A DNA stretch of 64,000 nucleotides. It comes from Auanema rhodensis. Taxonomy: Eukaryota > Nematoda > Chromadorea > Rhabditida > Rhabditidae. How positions within the stretch are numbered: the stretch's first letter is position 1; every line of letters starts with the position of its first letter. The notes under the pieces were generated by a model. The model was not told the DNA's origin. It worked only from the letters and a program-made list of their open reading frames with translations, and did not search any database. Both the position numbers and the translations under genes were made by a program. Location: assembly GCA_964057225.1 (NCBI GenBank), contig OZ059898.1, forward strand, positions 9,362,001-9,426,000. The letters run 5' to 3'. Positions 1 to 11,071 of the stretch are shown here, one piece after another.

Positions 1-932
1 CAATATCTTGTTCTTCTTGTCGTTATGGGTGGTGGAATTGGAATGTTTAATTGCTTGTACACTGTTATGCAGGTACTTCATTGTTTTCAAAAAAGGAGTT
101 TTATATACTTTCCTAGGAACTTTTATGTCCTTCTGGTTATTCTAACTCGTTTTCTGGAATTTGTGCTGCTCTTATGATTATTGGCGGAGTTGTTGGTGCT
201 GCTGTTAGCGGTGACTCCCAAGTTTATTATATATATATATATATATAATTTTTTTAAGGTATTTTTGTTGACAAAACGAAGTTATATGAGGAAACCTTAA
301 AAATTTGTATGGGGTTAGCTGTTATTTGTGGATTAATATTTATGCAGGTAATGATTCCTGATATCCTGTCTCTATATTAAATTTCCAGCTTACTCTTCAT
401 GTTGGTCTTGCCCCTTACTTGGCTATTACTTGTTTATGCTTTGGCATTCTCGGATTGGCCACCTATCCCGTAGGCTTAGAACTAGCATCTGAGTGCACTT
501 TCCCTGTATCAGAAGCTACTTCAACCGGTTTAATCGTCTTGTCCGGACAAGTACTATACGTTTTTGTAATAAAATGCCTATTTTGTTTTCAGATACAAAG
601 CGTATTGTATGTTTTGGTTATGAAACAATTTGCTCGCCCCCTTCAACCTGATCGTTACAAGCATCAAGTAAGATGAACAATTAATACAAATATTTATCAA
701 TTTTAAGGTTTGTCAATTAGACGATACAGATAAAATGAATGAGCCCAAAGACAGAACTAATTCGGTTATGGTAATCTAGTAAATCTATGAAATTTAAAAT
801 ATGTGTTTATCACAGGTGTTTTCTGTTCTTGCTTCCGCTCTTGTTCTTATATTAGTTATCTTGTTCAAGCCTGTTTACAAACGACTAGAAGCTGAAAGAG
901 CAAATCGTGCTCTACAGGATAAAGGTTATTAA
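1..932 (+). CDS. SLC49-family (FLVCR/MFSD7-like) MFS transporter, 3' part
   Basis: This is the C-terminal part of a multi-pass membrane transporter; the 5' part lies before the window. Exons can be joined across five or six short GT-AG introns (for example at 73, 301-400, 550-591, 669-708), ending in TAA at 930-932. Visible pieces are glycine-rich helices (VVMGGGIGMFNC, GGVVGAAVSGD) and the segment YPVGLELASECTFPVSEATS near 470-520. That segment matches the family pattern in which a helix ends in E..(V/A)E(L/C)T(F/Y)PV.E.TS. The family includes haem/choline exporters and MFSD7/DIRC2-like members; the substrate cannot be read from this fragment. The tail (KRLEAERANRALQDKGY) is a short basic cytosolic end. 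Family placement is fairly sure, the exact paralogue is not. Confidence 0.72.
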
Positions 933-1203
933 GATTAAGAAAATATATATTTTTAAAGTTTTTTTTTTCAGAAAAGTTAACTGAACCTTTAAATGCTTAA
1001 TGTGAAAGCTTTATTCAGAATAGGTAGGTCCCATTCGGGCAAAACAAGCAAACTGGCTAAAAGCTATCTATTTCGTTTACTTTAAGCTTTCTGGTTATCA
1101 AAACAATAGTATAACTGAAGTGTTTAACTACATTTACTTCTAATTTCGACGCTTTCTTATGTTAATATTATGTTATTAATAAATCATTTGTTATTAGTAT
1201 AAA

Positions 1204-4074
1204 TCATTGCTCATTGCGCTGACCTCTAACTAAAATTTCTTGAGCTGTGGACAGCACTAGTCTTCCATCTCTGGTCCACATTTTTCCATGAATCAGAGCC
1301 CGTCCTCCACCTGCTATTGTTGATTCAGTCTCGTATAAAACCCAATCGGTATCAATCCGAAAATCGGGACGATGGAACCACATTGTGTGATCCAGGGAAG
1401 CGGCCATTCCTAATTAATCTGATTAGAAAAAAATTAACTGTTTTTCAAGGAACCTAATTTGAATCCAGCGGCAGCATGTGCAGCTATCGGTGTACCTACG
1501 GGCGCAACATCACTAATAAAAGCAGCAACACAATGATGTAATTGTTCATCAATTCCTGAGTAATGTATTTTTCGATTTTTATTGAATGGGAAGAACAACC
1601 TATATCAGTATTATTCTTGACCCAGCATGCGAATTTCATTGGCTGATTTAAAGGAACTTGAATATATTTCAGTGGAGTAATCAGTCGCACTTGAAATGTT
1701 TTTGGGATATCGAGCACCTACATTTGTTAATAAGAAAAATAATAAGAAAGACAATTACTTGCTGATAAGCGGCAGCGGCTCGTTTTCCTTGCTCCGTAAC
1801 ACTATTTGGATTATTTAAGAGTCTGAATATATATATAATTAATATATGTATCTTAAAAAAGTGCATACCTTTCCATGAAATCTCTTGCATTTTCACATTC
1901 CTCAGGCTTTGGTACAATAGGCATTTGATGTTGGTGAGAAATAGAATCATCTTCTAATTTCTGGAAACTATCTAGTTCGAAGAGAGAAGAAAATGTATTC
2001 TTTAATGATTACTTGATATGAAACTGAGCAAGTGCACACTGTCTGGCCATTTTGTCGAGCTTTAACCAAACGAGTAGAAAATGACCTACCATCTCGTACA
2101 CGAGACACTTGATAAACAAGAGGTCTATCAGCATCAGCTGCATTGAACTTTAATTTAATAATTGTATTAAATATACTACCTTGTTGAATGAAATAACAGT
2201 GCAGAGAATGAGCGAACAATCCTTTATCTACAGTTCTATTAGCAGCCATCAAAGCTTGACCAACAACCTAATTTCAAACAACAATTCAATACATGAACAT
2301 TATTTTTATCATACTTGGCCTCCATATACTCTATTAAACGCTTTCCGCCCTCGAAGCTGGTGTGTTGATCTTTAAAAATTGTCATTAGTAATGAAATTTG
2401 TCCTAAAGCACGACACCGAATGAACTCAAGATAAGATCTCAAGCAATGCTCAAGCGAGTATCAATAAAGCTTAGTTGAGTACACAAAGTCAGAAAGATCA
2501 CTGTACACGTTTTACACCTTCATTGATTGATCTAATTGTGAAGCATATATAAAATGTATTATGAATATATAAAACTTGTCCTAAAGCACTTGACACCGAA
2601 TGAACTCAGGATGAGATCCCCAGCAACGCCTATGCATAGTATCAATCTCGCAGAGTTAGGTATACACAGAGTCAGAAAGATCACTGCATACGTTTTACAC
2701 CTGCATTGATTCATCTATTAGTGCAGCATATATATATCTCTAGATGTATGTACCGTACATCATACGGGTGCCAAAATGTTTACAATTAAGGAAAAATATA
2801 CACTTTGGAACGCTCTTCTATGCTACGCATAGTATTATTAAAGCTTAGTCGAGTACACAGAGTCAGAAAGATCACTGTACACGTTTTACACCTTCATTGA
2901 TTGATCTAATTGTGAAGCATATATAAAATGTATTATGAATATATAAAACTTGTCCTAAAGCACTTGACACCGAATGAACTCAGGATGAGATCCCCAGCAA
3001 CGCCTATGCATAGTATCAATCTCGCAGAGTTAGGTATACACAGAGTCAGAAAGATCACTGCATACGTTTTACACCTGCATTGATTCATCTATTAGTGCAG
3101 CATATATATATCTCTAGATGTATGTACCGTACATCATACGTGTGCCAAAATGTTTACAATTAAGGAAAAATATACACTTTGGAACGCTCTTCTATGATAC
3201 GCATAGTATTATTAAATTTTGGTCGAGTACACAGAGTCAGAAAGATCACTGTACACGTTTTACACCTTCATTGATTGATCTAATTGTGAAGCATATATAA
3301 AATGTATTATGAATATATAAAACTTGTCCTAAAGCACTTGACACCGAATGAACTCAGGATGAGATCCCCAGCAACGCCTATGCATAGTATCAATCTCGCA
3401 GAGTTAGGTATACACAGAGTCAGAAAGATCACTGCATACGTTTTACACCTGCATTGATTCATCTATTAGTGCAGCATATATATATCTCTAGATGTATGTA
3501 CCGTACATCATACGGGTGCCAAAATGTTTACAATTAAGGAAAAATATACACTTTGGAACGCTCTTCTATGCTACGCATAGTATTATTAAAGCTTAGTCGA
3601 GTACACAGAGTCAGAAAGATCACTGTACACGTTTTACACCTTCATTGATTGATCTAATTGTGAAGCATATATAAAATGTATCAAGAATATATAAAACTTG
3701 TCCTAAAGCACTTGACACCGAATGAACTCAGGATGAGATCCCCAGCAACGCCTATGCATAGTATCAATCTCGCAGAGTTAGGTATACACAGAGTCAGAAA
3801 GATCACTGCATACGTTTTACACCTGCATTGATTGATGTTGTTAGTACAAGATATATATATATATATATCTCTGTATGCATGTAACGTACATCATATGGGT
3901 GGCAAAAAATAGTCATTATTAATGCAACTGAATAATTCTAGAAATGTATATTTTTTTAGAATAGTAACAAAGTCGCCCAGAAAAGTATCCTTACCTGTAT
4001 AAGTCAGAATCGATTTCTTCTAATTTTAGGAAAGTGTCCAATAAATCAGTCTTGTCATTGGTTGGCTCATCCAT
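1204..4074 (-). CDS. ACOT8: Acyl-CoA thioesterase, ACOT8/TesB type
   Basis: Hydrolyses acyl-CoA to free acid and CoA; in other animals ACOT8 is peroxisomal. The first exon (4074-3995) encodes MDEPTNDKTDLLDTFLKLEE and ends in DLYR. A 1.6-kb intron filled with a satellite array follows, then an exon with GRKAFNRVYGGQ joined to VVGQALMAANRTV and AHSLHCYFIQQG (first hot-dog domain). Later exons carry DRPLVYQVSRVRDGRSFSTR, LDHTMWFHRPDF and a final strand with STAQEILVRG. The order and spacing match double-hot-dog TesB enzymes. The protein ends RNEQ, so the C-terminal SKL-type peroxisomal signal of vertebrate ACOT8 is absent. It is transcribed divergently from the DSCC1 gene, 603 bases apart. Confidence 0.88.
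2398..3905. repeat. 374-bp satellite array in ACOT8 intron 1
   Basis: About four head-to-tail units repeat with an exact 374-base period; the phrase ACTTGTCCTAAAGCACTTGA begins at 2574, 2948, 3322 and 3696. Each unit consists of two related halves of about 187 bases, each with an AGTCAGAAAGATCACTG.A.ACGTTTTACACC core, so the 374-mer is a dimer of an older monomer. The unit at the 5' edge (from 2398) is more diverged. Units differ at only a few bases, which indicates recent amplification or gene conversion. Confidence 0.93.
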
Positions 4075-4677
4075 TTTATGTCAGCAATATATACTGAAAA
4101 AAATAAAATAACAAATAAAACTAATGTGAAAGAAATCGAAGTAATGAATGAATAATGAAGTCAAGGAAAACATAACAAGACGCATGAACAGCCACATGAT
4201 TGTTGTTTATCAATGCGTACTTTGTTCGATTTAGCAATCAATCTTTTTATGATAAGGCCGGTTTTATTTCAAGATCCCTAAGCATAAAGCGGTGACAATT
4301 TCGATTAATTTATACATATTTGGTTGTACCTCCTGAACTCGAACAGTATTCACTATACATAGTATTTTATATATTAGAGGATTTAAATTTTAAATAGTTT
4401 TTGAAATACTTAGAATAGAAAGAAAGTTTATATGTTATATTGGACTTTTTTTATTCCAAAGTAGTTATTACAAGGTTAATTTCAGAATCACAACTTGACA
4501 TTTTCACACCCACAATATGGAATAAACTTTCAGCTACACTATAACTAGATAGGACATAATTTGGCGCGAAAAGTGGTATTCGAACGAGCAAGATAATGTT
4601 CCAAAGTTGCAGTTTAGTTTTGAATACTTTCTATTACTATATTTTTCATTATATTTTTGCATTATCATGCCGTTTAG
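4075..4677. other. Divergent intergenic region (ACOT8 / DSCC1)
   Basis: This 603-base AT-rich spacer separates the two divergent starts and must hold both promoters. I see no clear TATA box, RNA gene or repeat. The TTTGGCGCGAAAAG at 4559-4572 resembles an E2F/DP site (TTTSGCGC). That would fit a cell-cycle gene such as DSCC1, but it is a single short match. Confidence 0.35.
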
Positions 4678-6408
4678 ATGAACAGTTTTATTAATCGAGG
4701 AAATGGAGAGAATTCTGTTAATGTTGCGCGTAAAAACACGAAAATGAATTTTTTGGCAGAAGCTACTGCTTTAGTATGCTTTTTTGCTTTTTAATGAAAC
4801 TTGATGATTCTTTGTAGAAGGCAGATAATGAAAAAGATATTGGGCTGGATAAATTAGGGGATATGCGGAATAATCTTTGCAATGTTGTTGAATACTTTGA
4901 CCTCGTTAAAGAACTCGATAATGTGAAGGTTTTTAATTTTTGAAAATCCATTTTTATTTCTTATATTTAGGTTGAAATTCAACAACTTCAATTTTCTTTA
5001 ATATTTCCGGCAAAAGAATATAAATTGATTGAATTAGATAAAAAACTGTTGGAAGAGTTCGAAAATGATCAAAAGTAGTTTATAAACTAAATATTTTATG
5101 TAAATGAGCTTTAGGTTAGTTTTTCGAGGTGAAGTAGAAGACTACGTAGTGTTGTGCAGTGAGAATCGATCATACGCTGTAAAAGAAGTGGAAACTTCAA
5201 ATTCTCTATTGTTATGCCCTGCTTTAAATTTATCCCAGGCCATTCCACTAGATGCCCCAAATACATTAGAAATAAGAGAAGTTAAAATACTATCCATTAA
5301 AGGTATTCATATATTTTTAGGTGATAGGGTTGTGCCATCATTACCTAGAGTTGAAACAAATAGAGTGTGTTTCATCTTATAGACTTCGAGAAAAGCTTCA
5401 TGAAAACATGTTACCATGGGACTGGATGAGTTCTGAAAAAGACAATACTGGGAAAACGTACGTTGTTATTGTTATATTAATTATGTTTATTTAAAATTAG
5501 GTATTCTTTAACGGAGCTCTTAGATACCGTGCAGATGAGTGCGGGTGAGATGCAGGATCTACTAGTGCAAATGCCAGTGGTAAAGCATATGGGTAACATA
5601 TTCAGTAATTATGAATACCTCATTTCAATTTAGGTAAGCTTCGATGGCTCTCATACGATTTGAGAGATAATTTAATCAATCTAATAGTCGAATACTGTGA
5701 TGATGATGAGAAAGTTGAAATAAATATAAACTCAGTTAGTTTTTAGTGTTGCTTTCTTCTTTTTAATTCCAGTTTAGGTTAATTTTGAATCCTTGCGTTC
5801 TAATCTGCCCGAACAATTAACCGATGAAATGATATCATGGTTTCTTCACAGCCATTGCAGAAAAACTAGCAATGGTACGTTTACCTGGGAATAAAATTAT
5901 GCGAATTTTTGTGTAGAATATCAAATGGATGAAAGAAAGATAATTAGGAGTATTAGTTCCTTTCTCCTTCGAAATGTATCAAAATTGGATACGGCAGCAT
6001 TCGAGAAACAGATTAATCAACTTCTTCCTATGAGAATGCAACTTGAGTAAGTTATATTTCTGCTGTATTTCTTATTGCTTTGTGCCTTCAGGTTTTCTTA
6101 TTTAAGTGGTATTGCATTAATTGAAGATTCTTTCAAGGGAAAATTTATATCCTATTTGAATGTTGAAGATCTTCCGGAGCAGCCCAGAGATAGGTATCAC
6201 ATATATCTCATTTGTTATTATAGTGTTTTTTTTCAGATTAAAATTACTTTTTGAAAAAAAGTCATTGTGGACAATGGATGAAATCGCTCCTTACCTCTCT
6301 GATATTTGCAGTTCAACTAAAGCAATGAACGCTTTTATGGTTACTCACTGTCGAAGTACAAAGAATGATGACGGTCAAAAAGTATTTTGTTCAATAAAAC
6401 CAGTTTAA
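4678..6408 (+). CDS. DSCC1: Sister chromatid cohesion protein DCC1
   Basis: DCC1 joins CTF8 and CTF18 to form the alternative RFC clamp loader that loads PCNA and supports cohesion at replication forks. The frame starts at ATG 4678 (MNSFINRGNGE) and is joined over short introns. Recognisable blocks are YKLIELDKKLLEEFEN, LVFRGEVEDYVVLCSENRSY, VETSNSLLLCPALNLS, and a C-terminal winged-helix region with LLFEKKSLWTMDEIAPYLSD and the end QKVFCSIKPV. These correspond in order to vertebrate DSCC1 (LLELEP, LVIRGD...AVLC, ADTSNMLLF, LREKWTEEDIAPYI). The first exon is the least certain part, since the conserved region starts only in exon 3; a start at the internal ATG in the same exon is possible. Confidence 0.87.
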
Positions 6409-6683
6409 GCCTTTCGTGGTTTTGTAAAGCCGAAAAAAATTGCATATATTTTGTTTTCTGCACTGATTGTACGCCTTGCGTTTTTGTTGGCGCATTAAAA
6501 TGAAATGCTCAATTTATTATTCAGTTTTCAATGAAATTGTATATAAACTATCTTTCTTTTTTCATTCACTTGATAGTTGCGTACTATTTGTGTAGATAAT
6601 TGGTTTCACTCTCATTAAATATTTGAAAAATTTAAATGTAAATAATATATATCACTTAGAAATACGAATGATATGATTATATA

Positions 6684-9665
6684 ATGACAGGATTAAAAGG
6701 CGGTGCTTCATGTCAACACCGATCGAAAAAATCGTTAATTAATGCTAAGGTTTGCTTTTTTTTTCACATGTAATTAAGTATGTAGACTTAAGGCTGTTCG
6801 AAGCAAGCTGAAAAAGCATGTTAATTCTTGTGAAGAATGCGATCGTTTAGAAAAAAATGGCAAAGAAACTATTCGGCAAGATGTAAGAAAATAGTTTAAT
6901 TCCTCTAAGTACTGTCTAATTAGAACGAAGTCCATCTATGTTTAACATGTGGTCTTATGATATGTAGCCCTCATGCAAAGCTTCACTGTGAAGCTATTCG
7001 GACTGGTGACGGTCATCCTTTTGTTTTTTATCCCGCCAAGAGTACTATCAGGTAAATGTTCTGTTATTAAAACTTTAAATTTAGTACGGTTCACTTTTAC
7101 GCATAATTCATTCAGTCTATTTTTTATCTAATTTTCGCTAAATTTGTTCTTATCGAATTTTTATATGTAAATATGTTTTGGTTGAAATGGGTGGTTTCAT
7201 CGAGAAAACTTACAGATGCCATCCTTGCGATACTACATTAGAGCCGTTGGATGATAACAATGATCCTGTCCGTTTATTTTATAATGATTATAAGTCTTTT
7301 AATAAGAATGCTGTATAATTTTTTTACTGGAATAAGTATAGTATAATATTACATTCAGGCTTCTTCAGGCAATTGTTGCACCCCCTTGGTTGAATCATTA
7401 ACAATGGTTAGTTTTTGTGCTATAGAAGTAATGATTAAATAATTTTGTGCAGCATCAACCACCTGAAAAAAGTATAGCTGAAAAAAATCCTGTTGATAAC
7501 AAGGGCTCTATTACAAAGAGTTTACTCGAAAATGGTTCAACCCTCAGAAATGATAATGGACTTTCCAACTCTTTGACTCCAGCCAAAGTTGGTTCTGTTC
7601 TTTATAAATGTTATTGTAATACCACGTATAGGGACTACCTAATCTTGGTAACACGTGCTTCTATAATAGCGTTATGCAATGCATAATGCACACTCATCAT
7701 TTTCTTTATTATTTTGAAAAGTACGTTATTTTGTTAAAATGTATACATATCTTTTGTAACAGATTCTGTCGTGTTAAATCAATCAACTTTGATCAACTTC
7801 GAACAGTTGTTGTGAATGAAGAAAAAACAATATTACAGGTATTAGTGAAAAATTATTCAATCATTTATATTTTTTATTCAGCCGACTACTATTTCTATCG
7901 AGCCGTCGGAGAGTCCTTTGAATTTCAATCTGCATGGTTTCTTATCTGAATTTCGTGCAGGCACAAGTCCTTCTCCTGGAACTGTTTTTGCTCAGATAGC
8001 TAAAAAAGCACCTAGGTTTAAAGGGTGGCAACAACAAGATGCTCATGAGTTGCTTAGGTTATTTTGTGATTCTTCAAAACAACAGTAATTTCCATCTTTA
8101 ATAGGTATTTACTTGATGGTCTACGTAGTGAAGAGTTGGAATGGTATAAACAAGGGATAGCTAATCACCTAGGCTTAAAACCTACAACAAATCCCAAAAA
8201 AATTGATCCAATTTTGGTTAAAACTGCGAAAGGTATATACATGCTTTAAATGTTTTAATAACGTTATTTAGGGTATCTACAAGCGGCCGGGCGACCACTG
8301 CTTGATGCTGTCTTTGGAGGTACTTTACTTCAAACTATTAAGTGTTCAGAATGTGGCCACATTAGTGATCGCAATGAGCAGGTGAACATTTATGAGTATT
8401 GTAATTAGGATACAAAATTATTTCTAGTTTTTGGATTTATCTGTGCCCATAACAAACAATTCATATGCTCGACCATTAAAAAATGGATGTACTACGATAA
8501 GTAATCATCAAAAGAAGAAGTTGGATAAGCAATCAAGAAAGGCAAGCGAGTACGAAGACCTTATCACTTAAAAATAATGTATTACAGGCTCTACGCAGAC
8601 ATCAACCAGTTAATAAATCTATATTGATTAATCAGGAAGAAGAGGGTATCGGATGAGGATAAAGCAATATCTATTTATAGTATTTAGATTTTTCTGCTGC
8701 AATTGACTGTTTGGATCTCTCTGAAAACTCAGAAGATGACGAAAACTTCACTAAAGGAGCTCTTTTAGATTATACGGTTTTTCCTTTCTCAGTTACCTCT
8801 ATTAGGATAACAATTTAGAAGGTTCTTGTTCCGCCTCCTTTGGAATATAGTCATGAGAAGCATTTGGGTGCTTGTCTTTTAGAATTTACAGCTGAAGAGA
8901 TTTTGAGTGGTCCCAATGCCTACGAATGTGAAAAGTGTTGCACACCCAGAAATAAAAAGGTGAAATATATGATACCCACTCAATTGTACCTTTTCTTCAG
9001 ATGGATGGTAAAAATAATTTGAAGAAACTAGTAGAAGCTTCGAAGAGGTACCTAATATATGAGCCTCCTGTTGTCTTGACTCTACATTTAAAACGTTTCC
9101 AACAACTTAGTGGGGTAACAGGTCTAATTTTGTGGTTACATGTTTAAGTTCTTATAATTATTTTTCAGGTAGACTAACCACTAGAAAATTAGGCGGACAT
9201 ATTAGTTTTCCCCTTCTTTTCGACATTGCACCTTTCTGTTGCAAAAACGTGGAAAGATTGTCGTCAGGGCAGAAAAAGATTATGTATTCACTCTATGGGG
9301 TTGTTGTTCATTCTGGTGATTTATCTGGTGGGCATTATATAGCCTATGTCAAAAGTAGATATAGAGTAGCTCATGTAAGCTTGAAAATCCGGATGTTAAA
9401 ATTTAAATAACTTTAGGCTCTCAACTTTTTGGAAAGTGCGCGAGCTTCTTCTGTGGATGGTTTAGCCTTTCCAAACTTTGAAAATTGTTTGCCAATTCCC
9501 GAAAATCCTGATGCTCCAGATGGACAATGGTTAAGTTTTAATGATTGGATTGTGTTATTGTATATTTTTAGGTATTACTGTAGCGATAGCCGAGTTAATG
9601 CTGTCTCTGAGGCAAAGGTATTAGGAGCCGAAGCTTATATTCTGTTTTACGAGCGTATACTTTAA
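6684..9665 (+). CDS. Ubiquitin C-terminal hydrolase, USP16/USP45 type
   Basis: A cysteine deubiquitinase. It starts MTGLKGGASCQHRSKKS at ATG 6684. The N-terminal zf-UBP (BUZ) finger shows CQH, CEECDRL, LCLTCGLMICSPHAKLHCEA and later cysteines. The catalytic Cys box GLPNLGNTCFYNS appears only after splicing out a 46-base intron at about 7588-7633. QQDAHELLR (near 8035) is the second USP box; CSECGH (8346) and CEKCC (8931) are zinc-binding pairs of the fingers subdomain. The His box is SGDLSGGHYIAYVK (near 9315), and AYILFYERIL is the standard USP end. The zf-UBP plus USP order and the QQDAHELLR box point to the USP16/45 group (histone H2A or ERCC1 deubiquitinases). Which of the two it represents cannot be decided. 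Confidence 0.88.
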
Positions 9666-9973
9666 CCCAAATTCCTACATTTAGATACTTTTTTTTAATT
9701 TTATAAAAATTTAATGGATGTTATCGGAACCTTTCCTTAATTCATGCGGGTTAAATGATATACTTTTGGATATTAGTATTTTACATATAGTGTATGAAAT
9801 TCAAATATTGAAAATGTTCATACCACCATATATCATTAAATTCTGGCTATGATAACGTTCCACCCTATCTCGAGCAGCCACGTGTTGTTTCTCTTAGCTT
9901 CAGTCACGAAAGAAAACTATGAATGTGTCTATCATTCTTTATCACTGTCTTGATTTTCCAGCTATAAGTTATT
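9666..9973. other. Intergenic spacer
   Basis: AT-rich spacer after the USP gene. Apart from a likely polyadenylation region just after the stop and a pyrimidine-rich TTTTCCAG at 9953-9960, which could be a trans-splice acceptor for the next ORF, I see nothing definite. Confidence 0.4.
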
Positions 9974-10192
9974 ATGGATTCCTGTGATTCCGCTCCGCTA
10001 ATATATCCGGAACATCAATTGTCTCTTATCCTTTCTTCTCTTCTTTTCCTTTTCTTCATTTTAGTCTTGGACCTCCTAGTAGATAGACGTTGTTCTGACA
10101 TGGTCTGGTTGGCGAAGATAACCCGTTTTTTCCCTGTTGAATTTCGAATCGCATTTTCCTCAGTGATTGCCTATACCAACGTCCTATTGTAG
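9974..10192 (+). CDS. Small hypothetical membrane ORF (72 aa)
   Basis: Not recognised. The ORF starts 13 bases after TTTTCCAG, a good splice or spliced-leader acceptor. It encodes a short polar N-terminus, one strongly hydrophobic segment (about residues 17-35) and a second moderately hydrophobic stretch near the C-terminus. The hydrophobic codons come from a T/C-rich tract ending in TTTTAG near 10066. That tract also looks exactly like the 3' end of an intron, so the ORF may be an artefact of reading through an intron of a differently structured gene. A candidate downstream exon is listed separately. Confidence 0.3.
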   Translation: MDSCDSAPLIYPEHQLSLILSSLLFLFFILVLDLLVDRRCSDMVWLAKITRFFPVEFRIAFSSVIAYTNVLL

Positions 10193-11071
10193 CAAGTGCC
10201 TTTATTCATTTCACTTAGAATACGAAATATAGTATAAATGTTACCTAATCTTTTGTCAGCATTCTGCTATATGACCACTAGACGTGTACTTTTGTGACTA
10301 TTGATACTTACTAGGGTACTTTTAAGTTTAGAATATTTTCAAAATTAAAAATATATATATATATAAAGTAAATGAATTGTTGTTTAGTAAGAGATAATAA
10401 ATGATAGTTTGTTTGATATTCTTATCTCTCTCTGTTATCAGTATTTCAAATATTGTAATATATTTTGGTGGAGGACGCTATTTGAGACATTGAACTGTGA
10501 AATAGCAATAGGTATTTTGTTTTCCCTCTAGTCCCATCTGCCTATGTTGATATATATTTTTAAATTTGTATGTAATTTTAAAATTAAAATGTTTAAAACT
10601 TATTTTTAAACTTGATTCATATATTCCTTCTCTTTTGTACACATCAGCGAAATAGAAAAGCAAACACTAGCAGAGCTTGATTTTAACTTCTCTCTGTTCA
10701 CATTTGCTAACACTGCACTTTCCTAGAATTTATGAAAGAAAATGTGACCCAATATGATCCTACTGATGCCTCACATTTCTTCTACCTTAATCCTAGAAAT
10801 GGCCGATCCTTTTGAAATGTATCCGTTTGTAAACCTGATAGTATGATATAAATAAATTGGTAATATTTTTTTCACGTTATTTTTTTAATAACACTCATGT
10901 TTGATTATTATTTTCTGAATTATTTCAAAAAATAGTTTATTTTATTGTTTGAATTTGTACATTATTTACGAGCATTAGTATATTTCAACTTTACTATAGT
11001 ATCTATGCTGTATTTCTCGAGTTTTTTCTATCATGTCATTATAGAATGGCTTTTCTAACAAATATTTTAGA
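10193..11071. other. Mostly non-coding spacer with one possible exon
   Basis: AT-rich sequence with an (AT)n stretch near 10350-10365 and no recognised gene. The only coding-like piece is at 10727-10815, directly after the acceptor TTTCCTAG: an open frame MKENVTQYDPTDASHFFYL then a short tail and TGA. Its composition (few rare codons, aromatic and polar residues) is more protein-like than the surroundings, so it may be a last exon, perhaps of the small ORF upstream. No RNA gene was seen. Confidence 0.3.

Noticed and set aside
2398..3905. Considered as CRISPR-like array
   Set aside because: Units are 374 bases, head-to-tail without variable spacers; a eukaryotic satellite.
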